Below, piece after piece: positions 8,193-16,505 of a DNA stretch of 41,998 bases. The position numbers and the translations under genes were made by a program. The stretch's first letter is position 1. Every line of letters begins with the position of its first letter. This DNA is from an uncultured Aquimarina sp. (GTDB lineage: Bacteria > Bacteroidota > Bacteroidia > Flavobacteriales > Flavobacteriaceae), in assembly GCA_947500505.1 (NCBI GenBank), contig CANMSL010000022.1, forward strand, positions 1 through 41,998. Direction: 5' to 3'. Under the pieces are notes generated by a model. The model had not been told where the DNA came from. It did no database searches and saw nothing but the letters and a program-made list of their open reading frames with translations.

Positions 8193-9008
8193 TCATAACT
8201 TTTTTAATATCAAGTACTCGTAATCAAAATCGATCAATTTAAATTCTCCCTCCAGGATTTTAGAATTACCTTCGAAGATTATAATGCTATCTTTTTTAAA
8301 AGAATATTTGATCTTTTCTGGCATTACTTCAACCTTTTTATGTTTGGTAATTGATAGATCTTTTTTATCAAATGTTAGGTTGCTGTTTATATTGTCGTGG
8401 AACTTGCTTACGAAGCTAACTTTTCTAAAAAAACTTCTAAACTCACCTGAAGAACTATCCATTTCCTGAAATGCAGAATAATCATAATAGTTATAAAAGA
8501 ACTTAGAAGAAATGGTCTGACATCTTAAAGAACTACATCTTTTATGAAATCTAGGCTTGACCAAGTAAATTGTATCTTCAATCACATCATTTTTTAAAAT
8601 CCAATGATTTCTTATTATTTTATAAAGATCTGTTACCCCTTTTTTTAAGTGAATTGTATCGGTATTCCAAGTAAAACTTTTCTGGCTGCGTCCACCGGGA
8701 CCACTAATTAAAGTGAGGATGTTCTCTTCATATCCTTGTTTTTCAATATTTTCGAAAACTATAAGTGGAGCTCTATCTGCTCCGATTATATTAGATGTAA
8801 AAAAACCATATTCAAAAATCTCAGGTAGCGTGAAGTATCCATTCGTGTCAGTAATAGTTTCCCCAACCTTACAATTGTTTATAGGACGATTGTCATAATC
8901 CACAATAACTCCGGTAATTTTTGGTCTTTCTAATCTTGAAAAGCAGGATGTAAACATACTTGCAACAGCAACAAATACAATTCTAATAATTCTAGTTGCT
9001 TGTAACAT
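8193..9008 (-). CDS. Lipoprotein with CarboxypepD regulatory-like domain
   Basis: This is a 271-residue protein. An N-terminal hydrophobic segment ends in MFTSC (Cys22), consistent with a lipoprotein signal. Residues about 30-85 read KITGVIVDYDNRPINNCKVG, then TDTNGYFTLPEI. This is the pattern of a carboxypeptidase regulatory-like (Ig-like) domain common in Bacteroidota surface proteins. The remaining 180 residues are not recognised and include a Cys pair (HKRCSSLRC). The start codon overlaps the stop of the upstream gene 9008-10018 by one base (TAATG), so the two are translationally coupled and likely functionally linked. It is the last gene of the minus-strand cluster. Confidence 0.72.
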   Translation of the reverse strand: MLQATRIIRIVFVAVASMFTSCFSRLERPKITGVIVDYDNRPINNCKVGETITDTNGYFTLPEIFEYGFFTSNIIGADRAPLIVFENIEKQGYEENILTLISGPGGRSQKSFTWNTDTIHLKKGVTDLYKIIRNHWILKNDVIEDTIYLVKPRFHKRCSSLRCQTISSKFFYNYYDYSAFQEMDSSSGEFRSFFRKVSFVSKFHDNINSNLTFDKKDLSITKHKKVEVMPEKIKYSFKKDSIIIFEGNSKILEGEFKLIDFDYEYLILKKL

Positions 9009-10018
9009 TAGTTATCAAAAGGATAAAATTCTACAGGTTGTCCTCCGGTTCGATTGTGCACTTTCATCTTCAAATTATCAGTTTTTGAAAGTTTTTTAAA
9101 AGAATCCAACTCTATAAAAGTTTCTGCAGCTAGGCAGGCAATCTGTGCAATTTTTGATGATACAGAGTATCGTATTGTCGCATACTCATCTAGATCTATA
9201 AATGAGTTTACAGGAAACCACTTCGATAACTCAAAAGTTTTAGGCCATCTATAAGCATTATCACCGTGTATACCACCAAAAGCTGTATCCTTCTCAAAAT
9301 TTGAAGACCAAACTATTAATATATCTTCGATTGGTTCACTGTTTTGCAAAGAGAGCCATTCTAGAAATTCGTTAAAAACTGGAATTAGTTCATCTGCGCA
9401 CGATCTTACATCAAGTTTTCTCACTTGATTCATATAAATTTCTTCTTTTGTTCCTGGAGCAGTATAACAATCAGCGGCGTAAGAAAGTCTTTTGAATCTT
9501 ACATTTCCGTGATCTATACTATGTTTATCTCCTTTATATATGTATAAGTTTTCATATTCCCAACCAGAATGGGCTCCCACTGTAAACGTTATTTCGGATT
9601 CTCGAGGAAGACTAAGAAAATTATCCGTTTCGCAAGCTTCTGGTAATACGTCAACGTAGCATAATGCTAAAAACTGAGCAACTAAATCCTGTCTTTTTTC
9701 AAACTCATAGTCTTCTTCATCGCTACTTACCAAACCCCATTCATACAGATCAGGACTGGCACCTTCACTTACTAAGCATCTACCATTTTTGTTGTAAAGT
9801 GACGTATACACATATCCTTGGCTATCAACTTCGATATTTATTTTTGCTATTGGCTCCAGTGCCGCCTCACCTGTCATTTTAGGATTTAACCAATCCTGAA
9901 AATACTGTTGTATTTCTTCACGTAACTTTGATTGATGATGTTTAATATCAGACAACTTAGTTTTGTCACCTTTGTATTTCTCTAATGATTTTTTGTAATC
10001 TTTTTGTAATGATTTCAT
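9008..10018 (-). CDS. Hypothetical protein, soluble, 336 aa
   Basis: Not recognised. It has no signal peptide or membrane segment. Residues 1-45 are highly charged (KKSLEKYKGDKTKLSDIKHH) and may form a coiled coil. The remainder is a mixed alpha/beta sequence rich in Trp and Tyr with several acidic patches, such as SSDEEDYEFEKR. The distinct segment NFEKDTAFGGIHGDNAYRWP is about 60 residues from the C-terminus. The gene overlaps the downstream lipoprotein gene by one base (TAATG) and lies 85 bp after the secreted paralogue at 10104. Soluble acidic proteins beside secreted ones could be immunity or chaperone partners, but that is only inference. Confidence 0.72.
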   Translation of the reverse strand: MKSLQKDYKKSLEKYKGDKTKLSDIKHHQSKLREEIQQYFQDWLNPKMTGEAALEPIAKINIEVDSQGYVYTSLYNKNGRCLVSEGASPDLYEWGLVSSDEEDYEFEKRQDLVAQFLALCYVDVLPEACETDNFLSLPRESEITFTVGAHSGWEYENLYIYKGDKHSIDHGNVRFKRLSYAADCYTAPGTKEEIYMNQVRKLDVRSCADELIPVFNEFLEWLSLQNSEPIEDILIVWSSNFEKDTAFGGIHGDNAYRWPKTFELSKWFPVNSFIDLDEYATIRYSVSSKIAQIACLAAETFIELDSFKKLSKTDNLKMKVHNRTGGQPVEFYPFDN

Positions 10019-10103
10019 CTTTATGTTTTAGTCTATCTACAGCTATCTATAGTCAGTATTTTGCATTTTTTAATACTATTTTTAAAATTAATAGTAACCT
10101 GAT

Positions 10104-10760
10104 TTATTCATTTATATTGATAAATTCTTCTCTTTCAATTAACTCACCATTTAACCCTCTTCTGGGTAAAATTTCTGGCATCGTTGCGTATTGACCCATT
10201 AGTGAAGAAAGTACTTCTCCAGTTTTTTTATCGACTTCTTCTTTAGAATACCCTCCTCCGCGATGAGGTTCTCTTGCAGAACTATTTATTAAAAAACGAT
10301 CTTCTTTTTCGTATATAATAGTTACAGACCAGCTTTTTCCTTTGTGATACACGTCAGTCTTTTTATCTTCTTGATTTAGAGCTTTATTGATTCCGTTAAT
10401 ATGTTCTATAGTTGGGCGGTAATAATTAGAATTATTACTTTCATTACTGATGATATCTTTAGAGACACGATTAGAAGGTAATTCTACTTTGATATCTGAA
10501 TAATAACTACTGTTTATTGGCAGGTATATAAGGTTATATCCAAAATTTACAATAATTCTTCGATTACTTGCCTTAACAGAGATGAAATGGAAGTCATCTT
10601 TACTGATGTCTGCATCTTGTTTCTTAATTTGGCTAAAAGCTAGTTCAATAATTTTAGCTTTCCCAAGATCGATAAGCTTCTGCACTTCTTGATTCGGATT
10701 TTTGTTTTGTGAATACGTCATTTTAAAACTTATAAGAATTACAATAAAGATATATTTCAT
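10104..10760 (-). CDS. Secreted paralogous-family protein (copy 2)
   Basis: This is a 218-residue protein. MKYIFIVILISFKMTYSQ is a signal peptide, probably cleaved before or near Gln18. The mature region is clearly paralogous to 14565-15206. They share EVxKLIxLG, DDFHFI-VKASN, VNFGYN-IYLP, SYYSD--VELPS, PT-EH, then a Gly-rich YS-EE segment followed by K-TGE-LSSL-G-Y. A more diverged third copy is at 25499-26155. I recognise no characterised domain. The conserved Arg/Lys-TGE-L element and alternating strands suggest a small beta-rich fold. It sits in a minus-strand series of hypothetical genes. The secreted, repeatedly duplicated nature suggests a surface or envelope role. Confidence 0.75.
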   Translation of the reverse strand: MKYIFIVILISFKMTYSQNKNPNQEVQKLIDLGKAKIIELAFSQIKKQDADISKDDFHFISVKASNRRIIVNFGYNLIYLPINSSYYSDIKVELPSNRVSKDIISNESNNSNYYRPTIEHINGINKALNQEDKKTDVYHKGKSWSVTIIYEKEDRFLINSSAREPHRGGGYSKEEVDKKTGEVLSSLMGQYATMPEILPRRGLNGELIEREEFININE

Positions 10761-10803
10761 TGATTATTGGTTTTTAGTTCATTTTTATGAACCACTAAAG
10801 GTT

Positions 10804-11406
10804 TCATGTTTTTTGAACCGACAATAGAAGTTCAATATCCTCATCGTGACCTCTGGTGATTAAAAAATAAAAAGGCTGATTTATGACAAGATCAGAGAAA
10901 TTATAATCTGATAATACCTGTTTTATTACTTCTGCTATAATCGAGAAGGTTTTATAGATTAACATCAATTTCATATCATCATAGATATCAAGATCCAATA
11001 ATTCATCATTCTCTTCTAGAACTTCATATAAAGGCTCTAAGAGTTCCAAATCAAATCCGCCGGTAGTTTCAAAAATCAATTTTTCTGATTTAAGAGTTTT
11101 GTCAGAATATTCAATGAGTGAGTGTCCATTAATCCAGCAAGTAGTAGGAATGTAAGGAGATATATCGGCACCAGCAAACTCAAACAAAAAAGCGTTTGGT
11201 TTTTCGTCCTTTTTTTGATCTAGAATCTCAGAAATTGTATGAAACGATTTTACTATTTCCTTTTCTATTTCTTTTTTGATTAAATTTTCCTTTTCAGCAT
11301 CTGGAATAAAATTTTCTACAAGATGAAATTGATCACTTTCTTTTATTCGATCTAGTTTTTGCTGAAAAATTTTGGCAAGTTGATCTTGATTAGATTTTAT
11401 TCTCAT
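10804..11406 (-). CDS. Hypothetical acidic soluble protein, 200 aa
   Basis: Not recognised. It has no signal peptide. The N-terminal 75 residues are helical and charged (DQLAKIFQQKLDRIKESD). The middle holds a predicted beta segment with PNAFLFEFAGADISPY and TTCWINGHSLIEY. The C-terminal part is strongly acidic (EENDELLDLDIYDDMK) and ends with FYFLITRGHDEDIELLLSV. The gene is 43 bp upstream of the secreted paralogue (10104-10760) and 71 bp downstream of another acidic gene. Size and acidity would fit an immunity- or adaptor-type protein, but no toxin gene is next to it, so this remains a guess. Confidence 0.7.
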   Translation of the reverse strand: MRIKSNQDQLAKIFQQKLDRIKESDQFHLVENFIPDAEKENLIKKEIEKEIVKSFHTISEILDQKKDEKPNAFLFEFAGADISPYIPTTCWINGHSLIEYSDKTLKSEKLIFETTGGFDLELLEPLYEVLEENDELLDLDIYDDMKLMLIYKTFSIIAEVIKQVLSDYNFSDLVINQPFYFLITRGHDEDIELLLSVQKT

Positions 11407-11477
11407 TTTATAAGGTATGTAAGTATATTGAGTTACTATTGAAGATAGATCTGAATACTAGATTTCAACCATTGCGC

Positions 11478-12410
11478 TTAGTTACTGTCCTGATCACCAT
11501 ATTCTTCAATAAACTCCTTAAGTATCTCCGCCTGCTCTTCATCAGGAGATTTATCTAATGCTACGTATGCTAAAGAGACAAAATCATCTCCTTCTTCGGA
11601 GCGGAGATTATCTTCGTGTGCGTTTTCGAGTAACTCGATAATTGGTTGCACTGAAAATGTTGGAAAAATCTCATCAATAAGCCTGTCAAGTAAAGAAAGC
11701 TCATAAAACCTATGTCCTGGTTCGTGCCATTTTAATGCTTCTGAAATTTTATTTACTATTAATAATTCGATTTCAGGAGTTCTGTTTTCTAAGAGATAAT
11801 TGATGGCAGTATAGACAGCTTCTGTATCAGCAAATTCCTCATTTTTGTTATGTAATGCTTCAATGAGATTGAGTAAATCCTCTTGAGATAGTTCTTCTTT
11901 ATATTTCTCCAGTATAGTATCAAATAAAGGATTTGGCCATAAATCTCCTTCTTCCCAGTTTTCATAATCATATCCAAATACAGAAAGATCAGCACTATTC
12001 ATCGAGTTATCTACATGTTCTTTTTCGTATCCTTTTACCCAATTTTTTAAATCAATAATTCCTTCCTTAATTAGTTCTATATTATCAGATTCTAATTTTT
12101 CTTTAATCGGTTGTGCAATTTTTTTCCAATATTTCGGTGACTCTACATCATTATCTACTATCCAATCATATACTTTGTCCCGAAGATCTATACTTTGAAA
12201 TATCAAATGTGTTTCATAATTTTCTGTAGCAAAAATCTTGACATTTTCGTTCTCGATTGATAAATTTAAATAACCATCACCGCCCCAATCAAGCTCTTTA
12301 AATGGTTCAAACCATTTACTTTTACATAATAATTTTTTACTTTTTATATAAATTTTATCTATCAAGATTGCTGGTAAACTTTCAATAGTAGTTTTTTTTA
12401 AGTCTTCCAT
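11478..12410 (-). CDS. Hypothetical acidic protein, 310 aa, helical C-terminus
   Basis: Not recognised. It is soluble and strongly acidic. The first 100 residues include a short beta region (GGDGYLNLSIENENVKIFAT, then YETHLIFQSI). From about residue 170 to the end the sequence is a series of amphipathic helices with regularly spaced Leu and Glu, such as YKEELSQEDLLNLIEALHNK and DRLIDEIFPTFSVQPIIELL. This resembles HEAT-type repeats without a clear match. It is in a loosely spaced same-strand cluster (71 bp to the next gene, 121 bp to the previous one), so it may have its own promoter in the AT-rich gap at 12411-12531. Confidence 0.7.
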   Translation of the reverse strand: MEDLKKTTIESLPAILIDKIYIKSKKLLCKSKWFEPFKELDWGGDGYLNLSIENENVKIFATENYETHLIFQSIDLRDKVYDWIVDNDVESPKYWKKIAQPIKEKLESDNIELIKEGIIDLKNWVKGYEKEHVDNSMNSADLSVFGYDYENWEEGDLWPNPLFDTILEKYKEELSQEDLLNLIEALHNKNEEFADTEAVYTAINYLLENRTPEIELLIVNKISEALKWHEPGHRFYELSLLDRLIDEIFPTFSVQPIIELLENAHEDNLRSEEGDDFVSLAYVALDKSPDEEQAEILKEFIEEYGDQDSN

Positions 12411-12531
12411 AATTATTGTTTTTTTAATTTGTACTTATTGAATAGTTTATAGTTATTTGTCTATACTGATTTTCTGAAATAACTGCAAGTACACATTCTA
12501 CATATCCTATATAGTCATCGCAGTTTATTTT

Positions 12532-13077
12532 TTATTTTTCAAATGTCGCGATTTTCCATTTTCTGGAGCCTGTATGAGATTCTACGGCTACTTTTCTGTC
12601 GTCAAGGTTTTCACCAAAAAACAATTTCCCTTCACGTTCGGTGAGCATATTGTAGTTGCCTTTTAGGTTATTTTTCTGAGCATAAGCTTCTAAAAGAGAC
12701 TCTAAACTTTCCAAACTAAATCTTCTGTCTTTTTCCGCAACCCATTTTAATCGACCTTTTGGTGTATATTTAATAATTACATCTACACTTTGCATAGGTT
12801 CATTACTGTATGGGCTTGTTTTTGTCTTTATAAATATATCAGATGCCCCAAAATCACTATATATTTCATGTGTTCTAAAAATTGAATCTTTTATATTTCC
12901 GGAAAGTACTTTTTTAATCTTAAAGGAAAGTATGTGAGAATCATGCCTTTTTCCTGTAGAAAAAATATCCGTCAGTTCGGCAACTGCCGTGACATGCATA
13001 TCAGAGTTTGATTCTTGTGCTTGCATCGAATATATGTTTATGCTAATTAGTAAGATTAAAATTTTCTTTGTGTACAC
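12532..13077 (-). CDS. Secreted hypothetical protein, 181 aa
   Basis: Not recognised. MYTKKILILLISINIYSMQAQ is a signal peptide with a likely cleavage near AQ-ES, so the protein is exported and not lipidated. The mature part shows a beta-rich stretch (MHVTAVAELTDIFS, HILSFKIKKVLSGNI, VDVIIKYTPKG) and then a helical region (LESLESLLEAYAQKNNLKG) before a final strand pair. It is separated from the upstream gene by a strong hairpin terminator at 13150-13185, so it is expressed from its own promoter in 13078-13149 or together with the genes downstream. Confidence 0.7.
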   Translation of the reverse strand: MYTKKILILLISINIYSMQAQESNSDMHVTAVAELTDIFSTGKRHDSHILSFKIKKVLSGNIKDSIFRTHEIYSDFGASDIFIKTKTSPYSNEPMQSVDVIIKYTPKGRLKWVAEKDRRFSLESLESLLEAYAQKNNLKGNYNMLTEREGKLFFGENLDDRKVAVESHTGSRKWKIATFEK

Positions 13078-13149
13078 ATTTCTTACTTTAAAATTAATGA
13101 TAGTTTTTTTAGAAATCTTTTCTCGCTATTAGTACCGTGCATTTTATTG

Positions 13150-13185
13150 AAAAATAGATATCCTAGTGTTAGGATATCTATTTTT
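13150..13185. terminator. Perfect 16-bp hairpin, bidirectional terminator
   Basis: Bases 13150-13165 and 13170-13185 are perfectly complementary around a GTGT loop. The A-run at one end and T-run at the other make it a terminator on both strands. It lies 7 bp after the stop of the minus-strand gene 13193-13603 and closes that operon. Confidence 0.85.
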
Positions 13186-13192
13186 AAGATTA

Positions 13193-13603
13193 TTACAAAC
13201 CGTTCTCCAATGTTTTAGTTAGACCTTCGGTGCGTTCTTCTACCTCCCTTATATTATAAATTGCAGAGTGATCTAAGGTCAGAACTTTGTTTTCGAAATT
13301 AGACCATGAATTTCCGTTAGAAATATCTGCTTCATCTTTAATTATAATTTTATCGAGGCTTTCTTGTATTGCCTCTTTACCCATTTCATCTTCGCAAATT
13401 GTTTTTAACGATTCTATAAGCGGTGTGAAATAGATTTTAGTCCATCCGTCTTCGTAGAACTGGCTATATCCATCTTTCATTAGACTGTCCCAGTTCACCT
13501 CATATTCGAATGATTTACCAGCAATTTCGTTGATTTCTTTAGTAAGTGCTGGATAATTGTTTTCTTGAAATGCTTTTGCAGTTCTTTTCTCTGCTAATCC
13601 CAT
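13193..13603 (-). CDS. Conserved hypothetical protein, 136 aa
   Basis: This is a small soluble acidic protein beginning MGLAEKRTAKAFQENNYPAL. I have a sense that this MGLAEKR.. type occurs widely in Bacteroidota, but I know no function. Features seen are a conserved-looking WDSLMKDGYSQFYEDGW segment, FTPLIESLKTICEDEMGKEA and a closing LTLDHSAIYNIREVEERT. The gene is 27 bp downstream of 13631-14311 and ends at a strong terminator, so these two genes form a two-gene operon. That operon is preceded by the CCCTG-N4-CAGGG-type motif shared with the T9SS propeller operon. Confidence 0.75.
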   Translation of the reverse strand: MGLAEKRTAKAFQENNYPALTKEINEIAGKSFEYEVNWDSLMKDGYSQFYEDGWTKIYFTPLIESLKTICEDEMGKEAIQESLDKIIIKDEADISNGNSWSNFENKVLTLDHSAIYNIREVEERTEGLTKTLENGL

Positions 13604-13630
13604 AATTATAAGTATTAAAAGTTATTTATA

Positions 13631-14311
13631 TTAAAATTTTGATTCTATTTCATTTTGAAGTCTAGGAACTATATCCTGATCTAATTTTTTATTTAGATCT
13701 AAATAAATTAAAAGTTCTTTTGTATCGACTATCTTAACCTGTAAGGATTTATCAGCTTGGCGTATGCCAACTTTTCTTAAAGATTTTAGTGCATCAGTAC
13801 CATCTTGATCAATCGCAATGGAAGCAAATACCTCTTGCAGAATGATACCAAATTTCTGGATTTGATATTTCAGAACATCCGTTAATTCGGAATCATTAAG
13901 TATTTCTTTGTCAAGGTCGAAACCGTATGCGTTTTTTAATTCGCTTTGAACATCAGCCCAATTCTTTTTGACTTGTAAAGTTGTTGGAATATCTGATGAA
14001 GAAAGGTCAAAATACATTCCGTCTGTTAATATATCCCAAATAGGTTCTGGATTTATCACCTCAAGGTTAAATGTCTCCGGGAGTTCATAGAATCCAATGC
14101 TGCCAGAATCATTAATAAATACGCAATTATTATGATCATCTATTTTGATTGGTTTTCCTGTAATGGATAGACCGTGAAATGAATTGATATGTATAGTTAT
14201 CAGATTTTTATTTTTTTCTTCTATAACTCGTGCATTAAACTTAACTATTTGCAGAAGCAATATTTGAGATTTTTGAATTTTGATTTGGGGTAGTATCTGT
14301 TGTAAATCCAT
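13631..14311 (-). CDS. Hypothetical protein, 226 aa, motif-controlled operon
   Basis: Not recognised. It is soluble, with no signal. The N-terminal half is beta-rich (NLITIHINSFHGLSITGKPI, then CVFINDSGSIGFYELPE), and the C-terminal part is helical (DVLKYQIQKFGIILQEVFAS, then DALKSLRKVGIRQADK). It is the first gene of the operon that continues with 13193-13603. A directed near-palindrome at 14404-14417, 47 bp upstream of a CAGTTTTG -7-like element, precedes it. The genes are probably controlled together with the TPR-kinase regulon described in the findings. Confidence 0.72.
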   Translation of the reverse strand: MDLQQILPQIKIQKSQILLLQIVKFNARVIEEKNKNLITIHINSFHGLSITGKPIKIDDHNNCVFINDSGSIGFYELPETFNLEVINPEPIWDILTDGMYFDLSSSDIPTTLQVKKNWADVQSELKNAYGFDLDKEILNDSELTDVLKYQIQKFGIILQEVFASIAIDQDGTDALKSLRKVGIRQADKSLQVKIVDTKELLIYLDLNKKLDQDIVPRLQNEIESKF

Positions 14312-14348
14312 TGTGATCCTTTTTTGTTAGTTTGAATATATCACAAGA

Positions 14349-14417
14349 CAAAACTGAAAAAAATGTCATTTTCTTTTTACACAATTTTCAGTGAAAAATA
14401 ATACCCTGAATATGGGG
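14349..14417 (-). promoter_or_regulatory. Operator-like motif and -7 element of 14311 operon
   Basis: On the minus strand CCCCATATTCAGGG (14404-14417) is followed, after exactly 47 bp, by CAGTTTTG (14349-14356), close to the Bacteroidota -7 consensus TAnnTTTG. The base context just after the motif (GGGTAT, then TTTTCAC at positions 7-13) matches the site upstream of 16928. One palindrome arm is imperfect. Confidence 0.55.
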
Positions 14418-14564
14418 TGATGAACTAAATCTTATAAATTTTAGTTTGTGGTCATTAGGATTAGAAATTGAAGTCTTTTCTGGGGGCGTAAGTTTTTGAT
14501 CTACACACCGAAATTCAGAAAAGTTTGTATTAGAGTTAGCTTTTATAGATCAATAGACAAATAT

Positions 14565-15206
14565 TTATTCTTTAATTTCTACGAATATCTCTTGTTTATC
14601 ATTAGAATCGTGTATTATGGGAGCTGGCTCATAGTGTCCACTTAAGGAAGACAGTATTTTTCCGGTTTCTTTATGAATTTCCTCGGTAGAATACACCCCA
14701 CCCAAATAAGGGTCTCGAGAAGAAAATTCTACTAAATAATGTTTTTCTTCTTCATAAATAAACATTGGAGAATATGGTATTCCTTTATTAAAAACATCTA
14801 TGCTGTTTCCATTTGGATTTTTTATGAAATTGATTACGGCTAGATGTTCTTGCGTTGGATGATAAAAAGTGGTGTTACTTCCTTCGTTACTTTCTATGCT
14901 TTTAGAAACAGATCTGGACGGAAGTTCAACTATAAAATCTGAATAGTAACTGGTGTTTTTAGGTAGGTATATGACATTATATCCAAAATTGACCAATACT
15001 CTTTTATTACTTGCTTTTACAGTAATAAAATGGAAATCGTCTTTAGTTATCTTAGTTGTTATATCTTTTTGTAAATGATCTATAGCTAATTCAATAATAT
15101 GGTCTCTGCCTAATTCAATTAGCTTTTTTACTTCTTCATTTGGTTTCATATTTTGAGAATATGTTATTTGTATAAATAATAGTGATAGCAGTAAACTGGA
15201 TTTCAT
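14565..15206 (-). CDS. Secreted paralogous-family protein (copy 1)
   Basis: This is a 213-residue protein. MKSSLLLSLLFIQITYSQ is a signal peptide, and the mature protein begins NMKPNEEVKKLIELG. It is paralogous to 10104-10760 through nearly its full length (TKDDFHFITVKASN, VLVNFGYNVIYLP, NTSYYSDFIVELPS, then YSTEEIHKETGKILSSLSGH). It is more distantly related to 25499-26155. The two close copies face the same way and are 3.8 kb apart with unrelated genes between them, so a simple tandem duplication does not explain them. The function is unknown; it is predicted to be periplasmic or extracellular. The 253-bp region upstream of its stop (14312-14564) holds the promoter of the next operon and no gene. 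Confidence 0.75.
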   Translation of the reverse strand: MKSSLLLSLLFIQITYSQNMKPNEEVKKLIELGRDHIIELAIDHLQKDITTKITKDDFHFITVKASNKRVLVNFGYNVIYLPKNTSYYSDFIVELPSRSVSKSIESNEGSNTTFYHPTQEHLAVINFIKNPNGNSIDVFNKGIPYSPMFIYEEEKHYLVEFSSRDPYLGGVYSTEEIHKETGKILSSLSGHYEPAPIIHDSNDKQEIFVEIKE

Positions 15207-15243
15207 CTTTTTAGTTGTTATTTCTGAATTTACTAAAATAATA

Positions 15244-15313
15244 AATGACCCGATTGTATCAAGTAATATCTAATATCTAACGTCTGGAATTTATTGATTA
15301 CTCTCGGGTCATT
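15244..15313 (-). terminator. Long-loop inverted repeat after the LipL32-like gene
   Basis: AATGACCCGA (15244-15253) and TCGGGTCATT (15304-15313) are perfect 10-bp inverted arms separated by 50 bases. On the minus strand the second arm is followed by TTTATTATTTT, so it may end transcription of the LipL32-like gene, whose stop is at 15322. The loop is long for an intrinsic terminator. Confidence 0.45.
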
Positions 15314-15321
15314 AAAAAATT

Positions 15322-16005
15322 TTACTTTGATAATGTAATTGCTTTTAAATCTTCTATACTACGAGAAATAACAATCCCAGGGATTTTTACCGGAAATCCT
15401 ATCTGTCCTAAAAAAGTTCCTTTTACACCATCGTGATTGTATGTTTGAAAACTAATACGGTACAGACCTCTGGATAGAACATTAAACGGATCATCTGTTT
15501 TGCTTACAAATCGTGCTTCTTCTGTGGTGTCATCATCATCTGTTAAATCGCCATCCATTGCGTTAGGGTGCATTTCTGTCCAATTAGCATTTTTGATGCT
15601 ATCTTCATTCATATTCTCTGGGTTTTTAATATCAGAACGTTGTAATGAAATAAATTGATCTAAAACATCTTTAGAAGCAGCATTTTTTTGATATAACGCT
15701 GAGGTTATTGCATTTTTAATTTTGGTTTTCCCGACAGGGGATTTCATTCGTACTCCAATTTCATTAGCTGCTACAGGAATCCAAATGTATACATAGTAAT
15801 TTTTTAACCCTTCTACCACTTCGTCCTCATTATTTCCGTCTACATATTCTAAATAGGAGGTCATATCGGTATAAGGTATGTTAATTTCCTTAGGACCAAT
15901 CTTTTTTACAATTGTACTTTTGAATTTCTTTAATTTCTGAGCTTGTAAAGTCACTGTGCTTCCTATGACCAATAAGATTGTTAGGGTTAAGAGTTTTGTT
16001 TTCAT
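15322..16005 (-). CDS. LipL32-family secreted protein
   Basis: This is a 227-residue protein. The start at 16005 (MKTKLLTLTILLVIGSTVTL) gives a normal signal peptide ending near LQAQ; the frame extends further upstream but overlaps the neighbouring gene. The body aligns by memory with Leptospira LipL32. Shared parts are the PYTDMTSYLEYVDG segment, YYVYIWIPVAANEIGVRM and SPVG, an Asp-rich acidic cluster (DGDLTDDDDTTEE, corresponding to the LipL32 calcium-binding Asp run), RGLYRISFQTYN, VKGTFLGQIG and PGI near the end. LipL32 is the dominant leptospiral surface lipoprotein and binds Ca2+ and matrix proteins. This copy lacks a lipobox Cys, so it is predicted to be soluble or otherwise exported. 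It is 29 bp after a zinc-ribbon membrane protein gene. Confidence 0.82.
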   Translation of the reverse strand: MKTKLLTLTILLVIGSTVTLQAQKLKKFKSTIVKKIGPKEINIPYTDMTSYLEYVDGNNEDEVVEGLKNYYVYIWIPVAANEIGVRMKSPVGKTKIKNAITSALYQKNAASKDVLDQFISLQRSDIKNPENMNEDSIKNANWTEMHPNAMDGDLTDDDDTTEEARFVSKTDDPFNVLSRGLYRISFQTYNHDGVKGTFLGQIGFPVKIPGIVISRSIEDLKAITLSK

Positions 16006-16034
16006 CGTGTGATAATTTATGTGTTTTTTAAATT

Positions 16035-16379
16035 TTATTTGGTTAAAAAAGGTACTACTGCTATCCCTATTATTAATGCCAGTAATATGAGAATACCTGT
16101 AAAATGATACCAAGGAGTTTTAATCTTATGATTCTCAAAGTATTCGAAACATTTAATCAGTTCTTTGCTTTCAAACTCATACTTCTCAAAAACTCCTTTA
16201 CAATGACTACATATCGAATACACTTTTTTCCATGAAGGAAAAAATGGGATCCAGAAAATGTGAAAGTATTTTCGATATCCTTGAATCCACATCTGATTTT
16301 CTGTTTTACAAAAAGGACAACAACCCCCATCAAGTTTTGCAGGATGGATGATAGAAGAACTGGTTCCGAAAATAATCAT
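16035..16379 (-). CDS. Zinc-ribbon membrane protein
   Basis: This is a 114-residue protein. Two CxxC knuckles, CPFCKTE near residue 21 and CSHCKGV near residue 57, form a zinc ribbon with the RKYFHIFWIPFFPSWKK sequence between them. A single C-terminal membrane helix follows (TGILILLALIIGIAVVPFL). This layout is common in small Bacteroidota and Firmicutes proteins of unknown role and orients the ribbon on the cytoplasmic side. The gene is 29 bp upstream of the LipL32-like gene, so the two are probably co-transcribed. Confidence 0.8.
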   Translation of the reverse strand: MIIFGTSSSIIHPAKLDGGCCPFCKTENQMWIQGYRKYFHIFWIPFFPSWKKVYSICSHCKGVFEKYEFESKELIKCFEYFENHKIKTPWYHFTGILILLALIIGIAVVPFLTK

Positions 16380-16441
16380 GATAAATCAATATAGTTAGCT
16401 GTTATTTTTAGTAAAGAAAAAGTTACTGCAGTTCATAAGTA

Positions 16442-16484
16442 GGAGAGAGAATAAAAACGTAAAGAAAGGTTTCTTTCTCCCTCC
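16442..16484. other. Hairpin in the gap between 16379 and 16506
   Basis: GGAGAGAGAA (16442-16451) pairs with TTCTCCCTCC (16475-16484) with one mismatch, and the loop contains a further small AAGAAA/TTTCTT pairing. It is not followed by a T-run, so whether it ends transcription of the membrane protein gene at 16506 is doubtful. Confidence 0.3.
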
Positions 16485-16505
16485 ATTCTTCAACTAACTA
16501 ACATA

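Noticed and set aside
12481..12531. AACTGC/GCAGTT inverted pair between 12410 and 12532
   Set aside because: Six base pairs with a long loop and no T-run in the gene's direction; too weak to call a terminator.
16006..16113. N-terminal extension of the LipL32-like gene
   Set aside because: It overlaps the zinc-ribbon gene and would bury the signal peptide in the interior.
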